Shown: positions 1-5,099, counted from the stretch's first letter. The stretch is 5,170 nt of DNA from UBA10427 sp003500135 (GCA_963966275.1 CAWZYQ010000203.1:1-5170); one strand, 5' to 3'. Numbers and translations: made by a program. Notes: generated by a model from the letters alone, not told the origin.

Positions 1-116
1 AAATGCTTAAACTGCACCACTTCGGTGATGCGTTTTTTGAGATCTTCGATATATGTTTTTTGTCCGGCCGAGATCAGCACCATGTCCGGGAATTGTTTTC
101 TGATCCGTTTTCGCAT
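1..116 (-). CDS. Partial ORF of unknown function, runs off left edge
   Basis: An open minus-strand frame of 38 codons, different from the transposase frame, starts at an ATG at 116-114 and continues past the left edge. It is also open upstream of that ATG as far as a TGA inside the transposase region, so the ATG may not be the true start. The peptide looks like real protein: a basic start (MRKRIRKQFP), a short hydrophobic strand (DMVLISAG), then an amphipathic helix (YIEDLKKRITEVVQF). The strand ending in SAG followed by a helix faintly recalls the G5 region of P-loop GTPases, but this is too weak to name it. A hand count gives about 43% GC for 1-120 against 36% for 121-240, consistent with a junction near 120. 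It may be the remnant of a gene interrupted by the IS, or chance open frame. Confidence 0.3.
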   Translation of the reverse strand, partial: MRKRIRKQFPDMVLISAGQKTYIEDLKKRITEVVQFKH

Positions 117-1138
117 TTGCCCAATAGTAATAATTTTTGTTTTTGTTCAGTTAGAGAGGGGAAATATCTGTAATTAGTGACTTCTCGCTTTATTTCCCGC
201 CATACCATTTCAATAGGATTAAGGTCTGGGCAATAAGGTGGTAGAAATAGTAATCCTAATCTATCCTTGACCTCTTCTAAGTATTCATTGAGCTCCTTAG
301 CTTTGTGATACTGGGCATTATCTAAAACCAAAAGTGTTTTTTTCTTTTTCCTTCGGGTACTTTTCTTAAAGAATTTTTGCAAGAACCTTTTAAGGGACAC
401 CGCATTAAATGTAGATGCGGTTAACACAAAAAGAGAGCCGGTTTCTTGGCTTACAGCCCCAGCGATGCTCACCTTTTCCTTACCCACAGGAGAAGGTAGT
501 GTAGGCCCCTTGCCTTTCAAATACCAACTTCTTGTTGTAGAACAGGTGCGCTGAAAACGACATTCATCTTGGAAAAAGATCTCATATTGACCTGTATTAC
601 GTTTTTGTTGAAGTTTTTTATAAGCCTCTTTGGCATCAGGGTCACCTGGGGCCGGCACCGTTCTTGGTTTTTGAAGCGTAAAACCTAGCTTTTTCATAAG
701 GCGCTGACATTGCCTGACCTTCAGCCCTATCTGAAAGGTTTGTTGGATATAAAAAGAAAGCGTCTTACCATCCCACTGGTTAGCATCAATGCCCGAATGA
801 TCCGGTGTGTTCAACAGCGCCTTTTTTATTTGCTCTTCCTGGTCCGCAGTAAGCCGAGGCTTTCTTCCATGACGGGGAGCATCAATCAAAGAGGAAACAC
901 TGCCTGTCGTATTAATTTTATGTACCCAATTTGAAATGGTTCGAGGAGAATTGTTAAATTTGGCCCCCACATGATTACAATTGTAGTCCGGGCTTTCCAA
1001 CATCAGCAAAATGCCATGTAGCCGGTGGATGAACCTACCGTTTGGACTTTTTAAATAGGCCTGAATCTCCTTTTTGATTGCCTCAGGATTATTTACTCTT
1101 AGCTTTTGCATAGCCCATTCGATTTGGTGAATAGACAA
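74..1138 (-). CDS. IS630-family DDE transposase
   Basis: This 354-residue protein cuts and joins IS630/Tc1-type element ends, normally at TA dinucleotides. Residues about 25-78 form an N-terminal helix-turn-helix (ending near SPRTISNWVHKI), residues 85-160 a second DNA-binding segment including the PRHGRKPRLT linker, and residues 185-320 the RNase H-like catalytic core. The catalytic triad is visible: D191 (FFQDECRF), D273 (LVLDNAQYH) and E310 (DLNPIEMVW), with 36 residues between the second Asp and the Glu, as expected for this family. The frame as given starts at a TTG (1138-1136) without a clear ribosome site; an in-frame ATG at 1111-1109 (MQKLRV) is the alternative. Length is normal, but the last 15 or so residues after KQKLLLLG do not look like a typical family tail and coincide with another open frame. 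The C-terminus may therefore be read from flanking DNA. Catalytically it looks intact. Confidence 0.9.
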   Translation of the reverse strand: MSIHQIEWAMQKLRVNNPEAIKKEIQAYLKSPNGRFIHRLHGILLMLESPDYNCNHVGAKFNNSPRTISNWVHKINTTGSVSSLIDAPRHGRKPRLTADQEEQIKKALLNTPDHSGIDANQWDGKTLSFYIQQTFQIGLKVRQCQRLMKKLGFTLQKPRTVPAPGDPDAKEAYKKLQQKRNTGQYEIFFQDECRFQRTCSTTRSWYLKGKGPTLPSPVGKEKVSIAGAVSQETGSLFVLTASTFNAVSLKRFLQKFFKKSTRRKKKKTLLVLDNAQYHKAKELNEYLEEVKDRLGLLFLPPYCPDLNPIEMVWREIKREVTNYRYFPSLTEQKQKLLLLGKCENGSENNSRTWC

Positions 1139-1176
1139 TATAAAATTTTACTGTGATAAACGCAAAAAATTATGAC
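120..1176 (-). mobile_element. IS630-family insertion sequence, boundaries uncertain
   Basis: The transposase gene defines the element; the ends are not clear. Weakly similar outward-facing sequences flank it. Going inward from the left, a TA at 131-132 is followed by ATTTTTGTTTTTG. On the minus strand at the right, a TA at 1171-1172 is followed by ATTTTTTGCGTTT. IS630 elements duplicate a TA, so these could be the ends, but the match is largely T-run and could be coincidental. If the left end is at 131, the transposase frame reads about 18 codons into flanking DNA. A left end deleted by recombination is an equally good explanation. Limits given here are approximate. Confidence 0.4.
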
Positions 1177-1195
1177 GTTTATTATATTGCGTTTA
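1157..1195. repeat. 9-bp perfect inverted repeat beside the IS
   Basis: TAAACGCAA (1157-1165) and TTGCGTTTA (1187-1195) are perfect inverted arms separated by 21 AT-rich bases. They lie between the methyltransferase stop and the transposase start. No T-run follows the hairpin on the minus strand, so it is not a canonical terminator for the methyltransferase. It may belong to the IS terminus or to a transposase-binding or subterminal site. No matching copy was found at the left end of the IS. Confidence 0.5.
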
Positions 1196-1214
1196 ACCTG
1201 ATTTAATATTGAGT

Positions 1215-1835
1215 TTATATCTCATAAATAGTACATGTTTCAATAGTGCTATCACTCGCCAGTGTGGCTTCACAACTTCCTAAAAGTTTAAAGGGAATAT
1301 ACTCAGTAAGTTCATTAAGGCTGGTAAAATATTCATTTCCATATTTTTGTGAGCCTTTATAAAAGACCTGTAAAATAATTAGATATTTGTCCTTGAATTC
1401 TTTTTCCATTATTTCAATTAATGCATCAATGTCAGGCAGTATGTACCATAAAATCTCGGCAAAAAGTATTGAATCGATTTCCCTGTATTTTATTAAATCT
1501 TTTGTGATATCAGACTTTGTAAAATCTAAATAAGGAAATAATTTTCTTGCGTTTTTTACAGCGGTATCTGAAATATCTACACTTTTTGGAATTATACCGG
1601 TTTCTTTAAATATCCAGTCTGCATAGTAACCTAATCCACATCCGCACTCCAAAACGCTTTTGATGCCAAAATTTTTGATATGTAAAATTCCTGCCATCCT
1701 AGAATACTTATTTGGCTGTTTTGATTGCATCCAGGGATCCTCACAATGCTTATACATTTTTTCAAATTCTCCGATGAATTGTCCATCTTTAATGATGTAA
1801 TCGTGATATGATTTTATTTTTAAATTCTTTTTCAT
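1215..1835 (-). CDS. Class I SAM-dependent methyltransferase, substrate unknown
   Basis: A 206-residue cytoplasmic enzyme predicted to transfer a methyl group from S-adenosylmethionine. The SAM-binding motif I is clear: SVLECGCGLG (residues 60-69, glycine-rich ECGCGLG). It is followed by the acidic loop SVDISD (85-90, D87 the likely ribose-hydroxyl ligand), SDIT (108-111) and the FAEILWYI strand (125-132) in the motif IV position. An N-terminal DPW (33-35), followed by a K-Y-S-R stretch, resembles small methyltransferases seen with sugar and polysaccharide gene sets, but the substrate cannot be read from sequence. The ATG at 1835 lies in an A/T-rich leader without a Shine-Dalgarno. The gene is more AT-rich than the operon to its right, stands alone with 236 bp upstream, and is flanked downstream by an IS. 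Both facts suggest horizontal acquisition or an island remnant. The enzyme class is secure, the role is not. Confidence 0.85.
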   Translation of the reverse strand: MKKNLKIKSYHDYIIKDGQFIGEFEKMYKHCEDPWMQSKQPNKYSRMAGILHIKNFGIKSVLECGCGLGYYADWIFKETGIIPKSVDISDTAVKNARKLFPYLDFTKSDITKDLIKYREIDSILFAEILWYILPDIDALIEIMEKEFKDKYLIILQVFYKGSQKYGNEYFTSLNELTEYIPFKLLGSCEATLASDSTIETCTIYEI

Positions 1836-2071
1836 AAATAATTATTTTTTAAAACACAGATGAATGGATACGGATACATTTCAAAACTTCGTATCGCAGG
1901 CCAGAAACCTTTCAAAACTCAATTGAACAGAGGGGTGAAATGCCAAAAAGCGAATTTTTGAAATGCACCAATTAATACGCAGAACGATACTCTGCTTTTT
2001 ATTTACCGAAATTAATTTTATACTTTAATGGTTTTTACTTATTTTATTTGGTAATGAGCCATATGCTAAAA
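1836..2071. other. Intergenic spacer between methyltransferase and DJ-1 gene
   Basis: No convincing gene. It holds a direct repeat TTTCAAAACT (1879-1888 and 1910-1919), an inverted pair GATACG (1867-1872) and CGTATC (1890-1895), and the plus-strand terminator-like hairpin described separately. A 33-codon plus-strand frame (1860-1961, beginning MNGYGYISKL) is open but has no ribosome site or recognisable motif. The methyltransferase promoter should lie here, but no clear Bacteroidota -7 box (TAnnTTTG) was found on the minus strand. Confidence 0.5.
1979..2004 (+). terminator. Plus-strand rho-independent terminator-like hairpin
   Basis: GCAGA (1979-1983) pairs with TCTGC (1991-1995) around a 7-nt loop, followed directly by TTTTTATTT (1996-2004). 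On the plus strand this is a short stem with a U-tract. Read on the minus strand the hairpin is followed by GTATTAATT, so it does not terminate the DJ-1 operon well. The stem is only 5 bp, so chance formation is possible. No plus-strand gene precedes it. Confidence 0.35.
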
Positions 2072-2857
2072 TCAATATTCATTAAGCAGCTCCAAAAACT
2101 TTGTGTTGAAAACAGAGCCGGAATAAGGATTCTGACTCGTAACCAGATTTCTATCACGAACTGCAAAGCTTTTTCCCGGACCACCTTTCTCGTATTTTAA
2201 TCCTAGTTTTTTCAATTGTTTGGCAATCTTTCGATTTTTTGGTTTGCCTTTCATGATAAACCTTTCAATGTAAAATTCTTCAAAAGGGGTGACCGAATTA
2301 ACTGTATATCCTACAAAAGGATTGTTTTCTTTTGGAATACTGGTGATCAAAGCCGGAGCGTGGCAAATAAGACCTATAGCTTTGTTTTTCTCTGCAAATG
2401 ATTTCAAAAGAACTGGCGTGTTGGCATCATAATATAAATCTACCATCAGGCCCTGCCCACCAGGGATCACCAGGCCAATGTAGTCATCGATCCGTTTAAG
2501 CGCTTCATTAAGGGTCATTGGGTTCGCAAATCGGTCATTGTTTTCCCAAAAGTCTATAGCTGGTTGCTTCAAAGCCGGGTTTTCTTTCCAATAGTCATCA
2601 TCCAAACTCTCCTGATCTATGGTGGCTTTAATGCCGTTTGGAGTCGCAAAATCGACCTGATATCCTTCAGAAATAATGGCGTGATAGGCAAAGTAAAACT
2701 CATTGAGGAACACTCCGGTTTGGCGTTCTTTTTTTCCTTTTTTTAATAGCAGGGTGTCTTCCGCGCTTAAAACGAACAACACTTTTTTATCCTGTGCCTG
2801 AAGAAGCATTAATGTACAAAGTGTGAATAAGGTGATTAAAACGATTATCTTTTTCAT
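2072..2857 (-). CDS. Exported DJ-1/PfpI-family protein (Hsp31-like)
   Basis: From the ATG at 2857 the protein has 261 residues. A longer frame opens at 2932, but the 2857 start gives a clean Sec signal peptide (KK, a hydrophobic core to about residue 19, then LLQAQ with cleavage near residue 21-22) and sits 10 nt after the upstream stop instead of overlapping it. No lipobox is seen, so the protein should be periplasmic. The DJ-1/PfpI fold is shown by IPGGQGLMVDL (131-141), the nucleophile elbow GLICHAPAL with C165-H166, a likely acidic partner E53 (FLNEFYFAY), FEE (192-194) and the C-terminal LVTSQNPYSG (239-247). This layout matches the Hsp31-like branch, whose members are reported as glyoxalase III, deglycase, chaperone or peptidase. 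Export is the odd feature, since most characterised members are cytoplasmic. It is the last gene of the SDR-VTT-DJ-1 operon. The specific activity is unknown. Confidence 0.88.
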   Translation of the reverse strand: MKKIIVLITLFTLCTLMLLQAQDKKVLFVLSAEDTLLLKKGKKERQTGVFLNEFYFAYHAIISEGYQVDFATPNGIKATIDQESLDDDYWKENPALKQPAIDFWENNDRFANPMTLNEALKRIDDYIGLVIPGGQGLMVDLYYDANTPVLLKSFAEKNKAIGLICHAPALITSIPKENNPFVGYTVNSVTPFEEFYIERFIMKGKPKNRKIAKQLKKLGLKYEKGGPGKSFAVRDRNLVTSQNPYSGSVFNTKFLELLNEY

Positions 2858-2867
2858 GATTATAAGA

Positions 2868-3518
2868 TTAATTTGAGTTTTTAAATCTTTTGAATAAAAA
2901 CCAACCCAGCCAAAGAAAAGCATATATTCCAATGGCCGTGTAAATGGCTGGCTTGGGATTGTTTAATGTGCTGACAGAACCCGAGTAGGATGCAATCAGA
3001 GCGTACGGAATGGTGTTTACACACCATAGCAGAAAAAACGTAGAAAACCTCATTCCGGTAATGCCAGCCATGCAAGCTGATACTTCTGGTAAAATAGGAG
3101 ACACCCGGCTTAGCAAGATCACAGCCGCTCCGTATCTTTCAAAACTGCTTATGGCTTCTTTTCTCTTATGTTCTGCTTTGACAATTCTTTTCAGTATGCC
3201 TTCTCCAAATCTTCTGCTTAACCAATAGCCGAAAAAACCCGCCAAAAGCATACCTGCAATGGCCGCAAAGCTGCCGGGAATAAATCCAAGAAAGTAGCCC
3301 GAAGATATCGTGATAGTAAGGGTAGGTACGGCTATAAACAGGTCGCTGAACAGAAGTAGTACCACAACGATAAATAGATAGGCGGGATTAATTTGTTTTG
3401 CTTGCTCCAGCCAGGAAGTGACCTCTTCAATGGAGAACAATCCTAGAATGCGTGCCAAAAGAAAGGTTGAGGCAAAAAAGGCGGCAAGAATCAGCATTAT
3501 TCTGAGTAAGGCCCACAT
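2868..3518 (-). CDS. TVP38/TMEM64 family (VTT domain) inner-membrane protein
   Basis: A 216-residue integral membrane protein. Hydrophobic segments fall at about 3-26, 47-66, 74-100, 130-152 (partly re-entrant in character), 157-178 and 191-210. The VTT/DedA-like core is recognisable in the SGYFLGFIPGSFAAIAGMLL region (73-92), the basic FGYWLSRRFG (96-105) and LLSRVSPILPEVSACMAG (135-152), which carries the family Arg and Pro positions. Family members are linked to lipid scrambling, undecaprenyl-phosphate or phospholipid recycling and membrane homeostasis; which applies here cannot be told. Its start overlaps the SDR stop by one base (TAATG) and its stop lies 10 nt before the DJ-1 start, so the three are almost certainly co-transcribed. 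Translation is probably coupled or driven by the strong AGGAGG 6 nt upstream. The very basic tail (KRFKN) should be cytoplasmic. Confidence 0.88.
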   Translation of the reverse strand: MWALLRIMLILAAFFASTFLLARILGLFSIEEVTSWLEQAKQINPAYLFIVVVLLLFSDLFIAVPTLTITISSGYFLGFIPGSFAAIAGMLLAGFFGYWLSRRFGEGILKRIVKAEHKRKEAISSFERYGAAVILLSRVSPILPEVSACMAGITGMRFSTFFLLWCVNTIPYALIASYSGSVSTLNNPKPAIYTAIGIYAFLWLGWFLFKRFKNSN

Positions 3519-4252
3519 TATTCTCCTCCTTTTTTCATAATGCTCTCAGCAAGCGAAGGAAGCCATCGGTTCAAAAACTTTAAAAGTTTAACCTTACCGA
3601 TATTAATTTCATAACGATCGCGTTTAAAAGCAGCGATAAACTCATCAACTAATTGTTCCGGGCTGATTTTCCCCTTTCCACGTCCTTCGGTCATCTGAGT
3701 ATCCACTAAAGGAGGGATTATCTCAAAAACTCTTATGTGATCTAATTGATATCGCAACGATTTGGAAAAAATATGGATACCGGCTTTCGTACCGCAATAA
3801 ACAGGAGCTTGTTTCTTAGGTACCAAGCCCAATCCAGAGGAGACATTGACAATGGCGGCATTGTCGTTTAATTTGAGTATCGGTAGCAATAGCGCGATCA
3901 GTTTAAGTGGGGCTATTAAATTTACGTTGATCTCATGTTCAATTTTTCCCAAAAGTTGAGCTTCTTCCTCAAAATGGTAGTTGTATTGAATGCCTGCATT
4001 GTTTATCAGTATGTTCGTATCCGGGTGGTTCTGTTCCAGGAAAATGATGAGTTCATCAAGGTCTTCTGATTTTGAAATATCACAGGTAAAAGGAATAATC
4101 CGTTTATCTTTTCGGGCTAATTCTTTGAGCTTTGCTTCATTCCTTCCTAAGGCAATCACGTGATTGTCAAGGCTTAGGAACTTATTGAGTAATGCTTCAC
4201 CAATACCTGCCGTAGCTCCTGTGATCAGGATTTTATTTTTGGATAATTTCAT
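3518..4252 (-). CDS. Short-chain dehydrogenase/reductase (classical SDR, DltE-like)
   Basis: A 244-residue NAD(P)-dependent oxidoreductase with a Rossmann fold. All classical SDR landmarks are present: TGATAGIG (11-18, cofactor glycine motif), a basic GRN (36-38) after strand 2 that favours NADP(H), D58 in CDIS, NNAG (84-87), N111 in the INVNL helix, S138/S139 in VNVSSG, and Y152-CGT-K156 as catalytic Tyr and Lys. The substrate region (about 180-215) gives no clue. The overall style resembles the DltE-type oxidoreductases often found next to membrane genes; DltE's own function is poorly defined, so no symbol is assigned. It is the first gene of the operon: it overlaps the VTT gene by one base and is preceded by a 93-bp regulatory gap after the Crp/Fnr gene. 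The ATG at 4252 has no Shine-Dalgarno. A candidate -10 lies only 8 nt upstream, so the message could be leaderless. Confidence 0.9.
   Translation of the reverse strand: MKLSKNKILITGATAGIGEALLNKFLSLDNHVIALGRNEAKLKELARKDKRIIPFTCDISKSEDLDELIIFLEQNHPDTNILINNAGIQYNYHFEEEAQLLGKIEHEINVNLIAPLKLIALLLPILKLNDNAAIVNVSSGLGLVPKKQAPVYCGTKAGIHIFSKSLRYQLDHIRVFEIIPPLVDTQMTEGRGKGKISPEQLVDEFIAAFKRDRYEINIGKVKLLKFLNRWLPSLAESIMKKGGE
3525..3530 (-). promoter_or_regulatory. Strong Shine-Dalgarno for the VTT gene
   Basis: AGGAGG read on the minus strand lies 6 nt before the ATG at 3518. It is embedded in the last codons of the SDR gene (encoding KKGGE) and supports the VTT start. It stands out because the other genes here have no evident Shine-Dalgarno, and Bacteroidota generally make little use of it. 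Confidence 0.7.
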
Positions 4253-4253
4253 C

Positions 4254-4289
4254 TGACACTTTTATAATAAATGATAGCACAAAGGTCAG
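4254..4289 (-). promoter_or_regulatory. Candidate promoter of the SDR-VTT-DJ-1 operon
   Basis: On the minus strand CTGACC (4289-4284) is followed after exactly 17 nt by TATAAA (4266-4261), a fair fit to sigma70 -35 and -10 boxes (4/6 and 5/6). A start near 4254 would leave almost no 5' leader. Bacteroidota sigma usually prefers TTTG and TAnnTTTG; a TTTG occurs at 4283-4280 but no good -7 partner follows, so the assignment is tentative. Confidence 0.35.
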
Positions 4290-4297
4290 GGCTTCTG

Positions 4298-4329
4298 AAA
4301 AAGATTCCATTTACATATGTAAAGGAATC
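4298..4329 (-). terminator. Possible terminator after the Crp/Fnr gene
   Basis: Read on the minus strand, the nested palindrome folds into a long hairpin (GATTCC arms plus TTTACAT/ATGTAAA, one bulge) followed at once by five T's (4302-4298). It lies 17 nt after the regulator stop, so it could end that transcript before the operon promoter. The inner stem is AT-rich and the U-tract short, so termination may be weak. The same bases may also act as an operator. Confidence 0.4.
4303..4329. promoter_or_regulatory. Nested palindrome, possible Crp/Fnr-type operator
   Basis: A perfect 14-bp palindrome TTTACATATGTAAA (4310-4323) is enclosed by perfect inverted arms GATTCC (4303-4308) and GGAATC (4324-4329), with one unpaired base at 4309. 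It lies between the regulator gene and the operon. Its centre is about 62 bp upstream of the start site inferred for the operon, a spacing typical of class I activation by Crp-family dimers. The neighbouring Crp/Fnr protein is the natural candidate ligand, but no site consensus is known for it and another factor is possible. Confidence 0.5.
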
Positions 4330-4345
4330 AGGAAGTGCGAAATAT

Positions 4346-4906
4346 TTATTTCTGAGCTCGAATCCTGCTCAACTGGGTGGGACTTACACCTAAATAGGAG
4401 GCAATGTGATATTGGGGAATAAGCTGTTCGAGTTGCGGATGTTCCTGCTGAAAGATGGCATAGCGCTCTTTGGCTTCTAGGGTTACAAGTTCTATTTCCC
4501 TTTTTTCTTTTCTTACAAAAAACTGCTCGGCTAAGATTCGAGCTAAACGCTCTACTTGAGGGTGTTGGTCATAGAGTTTTGTTATCTCTTGATAGGTAGC
4601 TACTAACAAACTGCAATCCGTTAGGCAGTCAATGTCAATTAGATTTTTTTTTTGGGTAATAAGAGCGGAGTAAGCCCCAACGAAGTTGTTTTCAGTAAAG
4701 AAAGTTTTGTTGTATTCTTCTGCTTGGTCATTGCTGTAATAGGCTCGAAGCACCCCGGACTTTACAAAAGCTATTTTCCTTGAATATTCGCCTTTTTTGG
4801 CAAAGATTGCCCCTTTTCTCAACTGAACTTCCGAAAACAGATTTGTGAGCAGTTCAAGCGTTTCTGCGTCAAATGTTACGATATGTTTTATTGTCTCTTT
4901 TAGCAT
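4346..4906 (-). CDS. Crp/Fnr-family transcriptional regulator
   Basis: A 186-residue cytoplasmic DNA-binding protein, normal length for the Bacteroidota branch of the family. Residues about 12-115 form the cyclic-nucleotide-binding-like beta barrel (LRKGAIFAKKGE at 29-40, FVKSGVLRAYY at 47-57), 113-145 the dimer helix, and 146-183 a compact winged-helix end with AKERYAIF and the HTH IPQYHIASYLGVSPTQLSRIR. Where cAMP-binding members have GExxL followed by an R-S pair, this protein has GAYSA (77-81) and no R-S. It therefore probably does not bind cAMP; no Fnr-type cysteine cluster is visible either (only C94 and C98). The signal is unknown. It lies 93 bp upstream of the SDR-VTT-DJ-1 operon in the same direction, with a palindrome between, and is its likely regulator. 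The ATG at 4906 lacks a Shine-Dalgarno and starts 14 nt after an attC-like element. Confidence 0.88.
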   Translation of the reverse strand: MLKETIKHIVTFDAETLELLTNLFSEVQLRKGAIFAKKGEYSRKIAFVKSGVLRAYYSNDQAEEYNKTFFTENNFVGAYSALITQKKNLIDIDCLTDCSLLVATYQEITKLYDQHPQVERLARILAEQFFVRKEKREIELVTLEAKERYAIFQQEHPQLEQLIPQYHIASYLGVSPTQLSRIRAQK

Positions 4907-4920
4907 TCGATTTTAATGCC

Positions 4921-5052
4921 ACACAACGGCCCTGGCTATGGCAAGTGCGGGATTTCGAAGCCGCTTCCTTGTCCGCCTACCGAGGTTTTATTTAGTAGTA
5001 ATGTCTTCATATTTAAGTAGTCAGCCCGCATTTGCTATAGCCGATGTTGAAC
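4921..5052 (-). repeat. attC-like structured element (132 nt) ahead of the Crp/Fnr gene
   Basis: Two 18-nt arms, GGCTATGGCAAGTGCGGG (4934-4951) and CCCGCATTTGCTATAGCC (5025-5042), are complementary at every position on the plus strand, counting two G-T wobbles. They enclose 73 nt. Outside them CAAC (4924-4927) pairs with GTTG (5046-5049). One outer box, GTTGAAC (5046-5052), fits the integron consensus GTTRRRY; the other, ACACAAC (4921-4927), departs from RYYYAAC at one base. Length and geometry fit an integron attC site, and in the minus orientation the next gene starts 14 nt beyond, as in a cassette. No integrase or second site is in the window, so a non-integron intergenic repeat or a structured RNA remains possible. 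Confidence 0.45.
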
Positions 5053-5053
5053 A

Positions 5054-5099
5054 AATCCTCCTTCGTCGGAAGCATAATACTTTCTAACTTAGGAGGATT
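5054..5099. repeat. 8-bp inverted repeat at right edge
   Basis: AATCCTCC (5054-5061) and GGAGGATT (5092-5099) are perfect inverted arms 30 nt apart, beginning one base after the attC-like element. The right arm gives an AGGAGG on the plus strand, but an in-frame start followed by a usable ORF is not seen. Function unknown. Confidence 0.4.

Noticed and set aside
710..934. Plus-strand open frame of 74 codons inside the transposase gene
   Set aside because: It is fully antisense to a gene with clear DDE motifs and has no recognisable domain.
1860..1961. 33-codon plus-strand frame in the spacer
   Set aside because: It has no ribosome site, no motif and is short; kept only as a note in the spacer description.
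2216..2746. Two plus-strand open frames within the DJ-1 gene (2216-2401, 2564-2746)
   Set aside because: They are antisense to a gene with clear family motifs and have low-complexity, Phe-rich translations.
2858..2932. N-terminal extension of the DJ-1 protein (start at 2932)
   Set aside because: It would overlap the end of the VTT gene by 65 bp and bury a clean signal peptide; the ATG at 2857 is preferred.
2881..3228. Open frames on both strands within the VTT gene (3010-3228 plus, 2881-3075 minus)
   Set aside because: They are shadows of the membrane protein gene, with no domain or ribosome site of their own.
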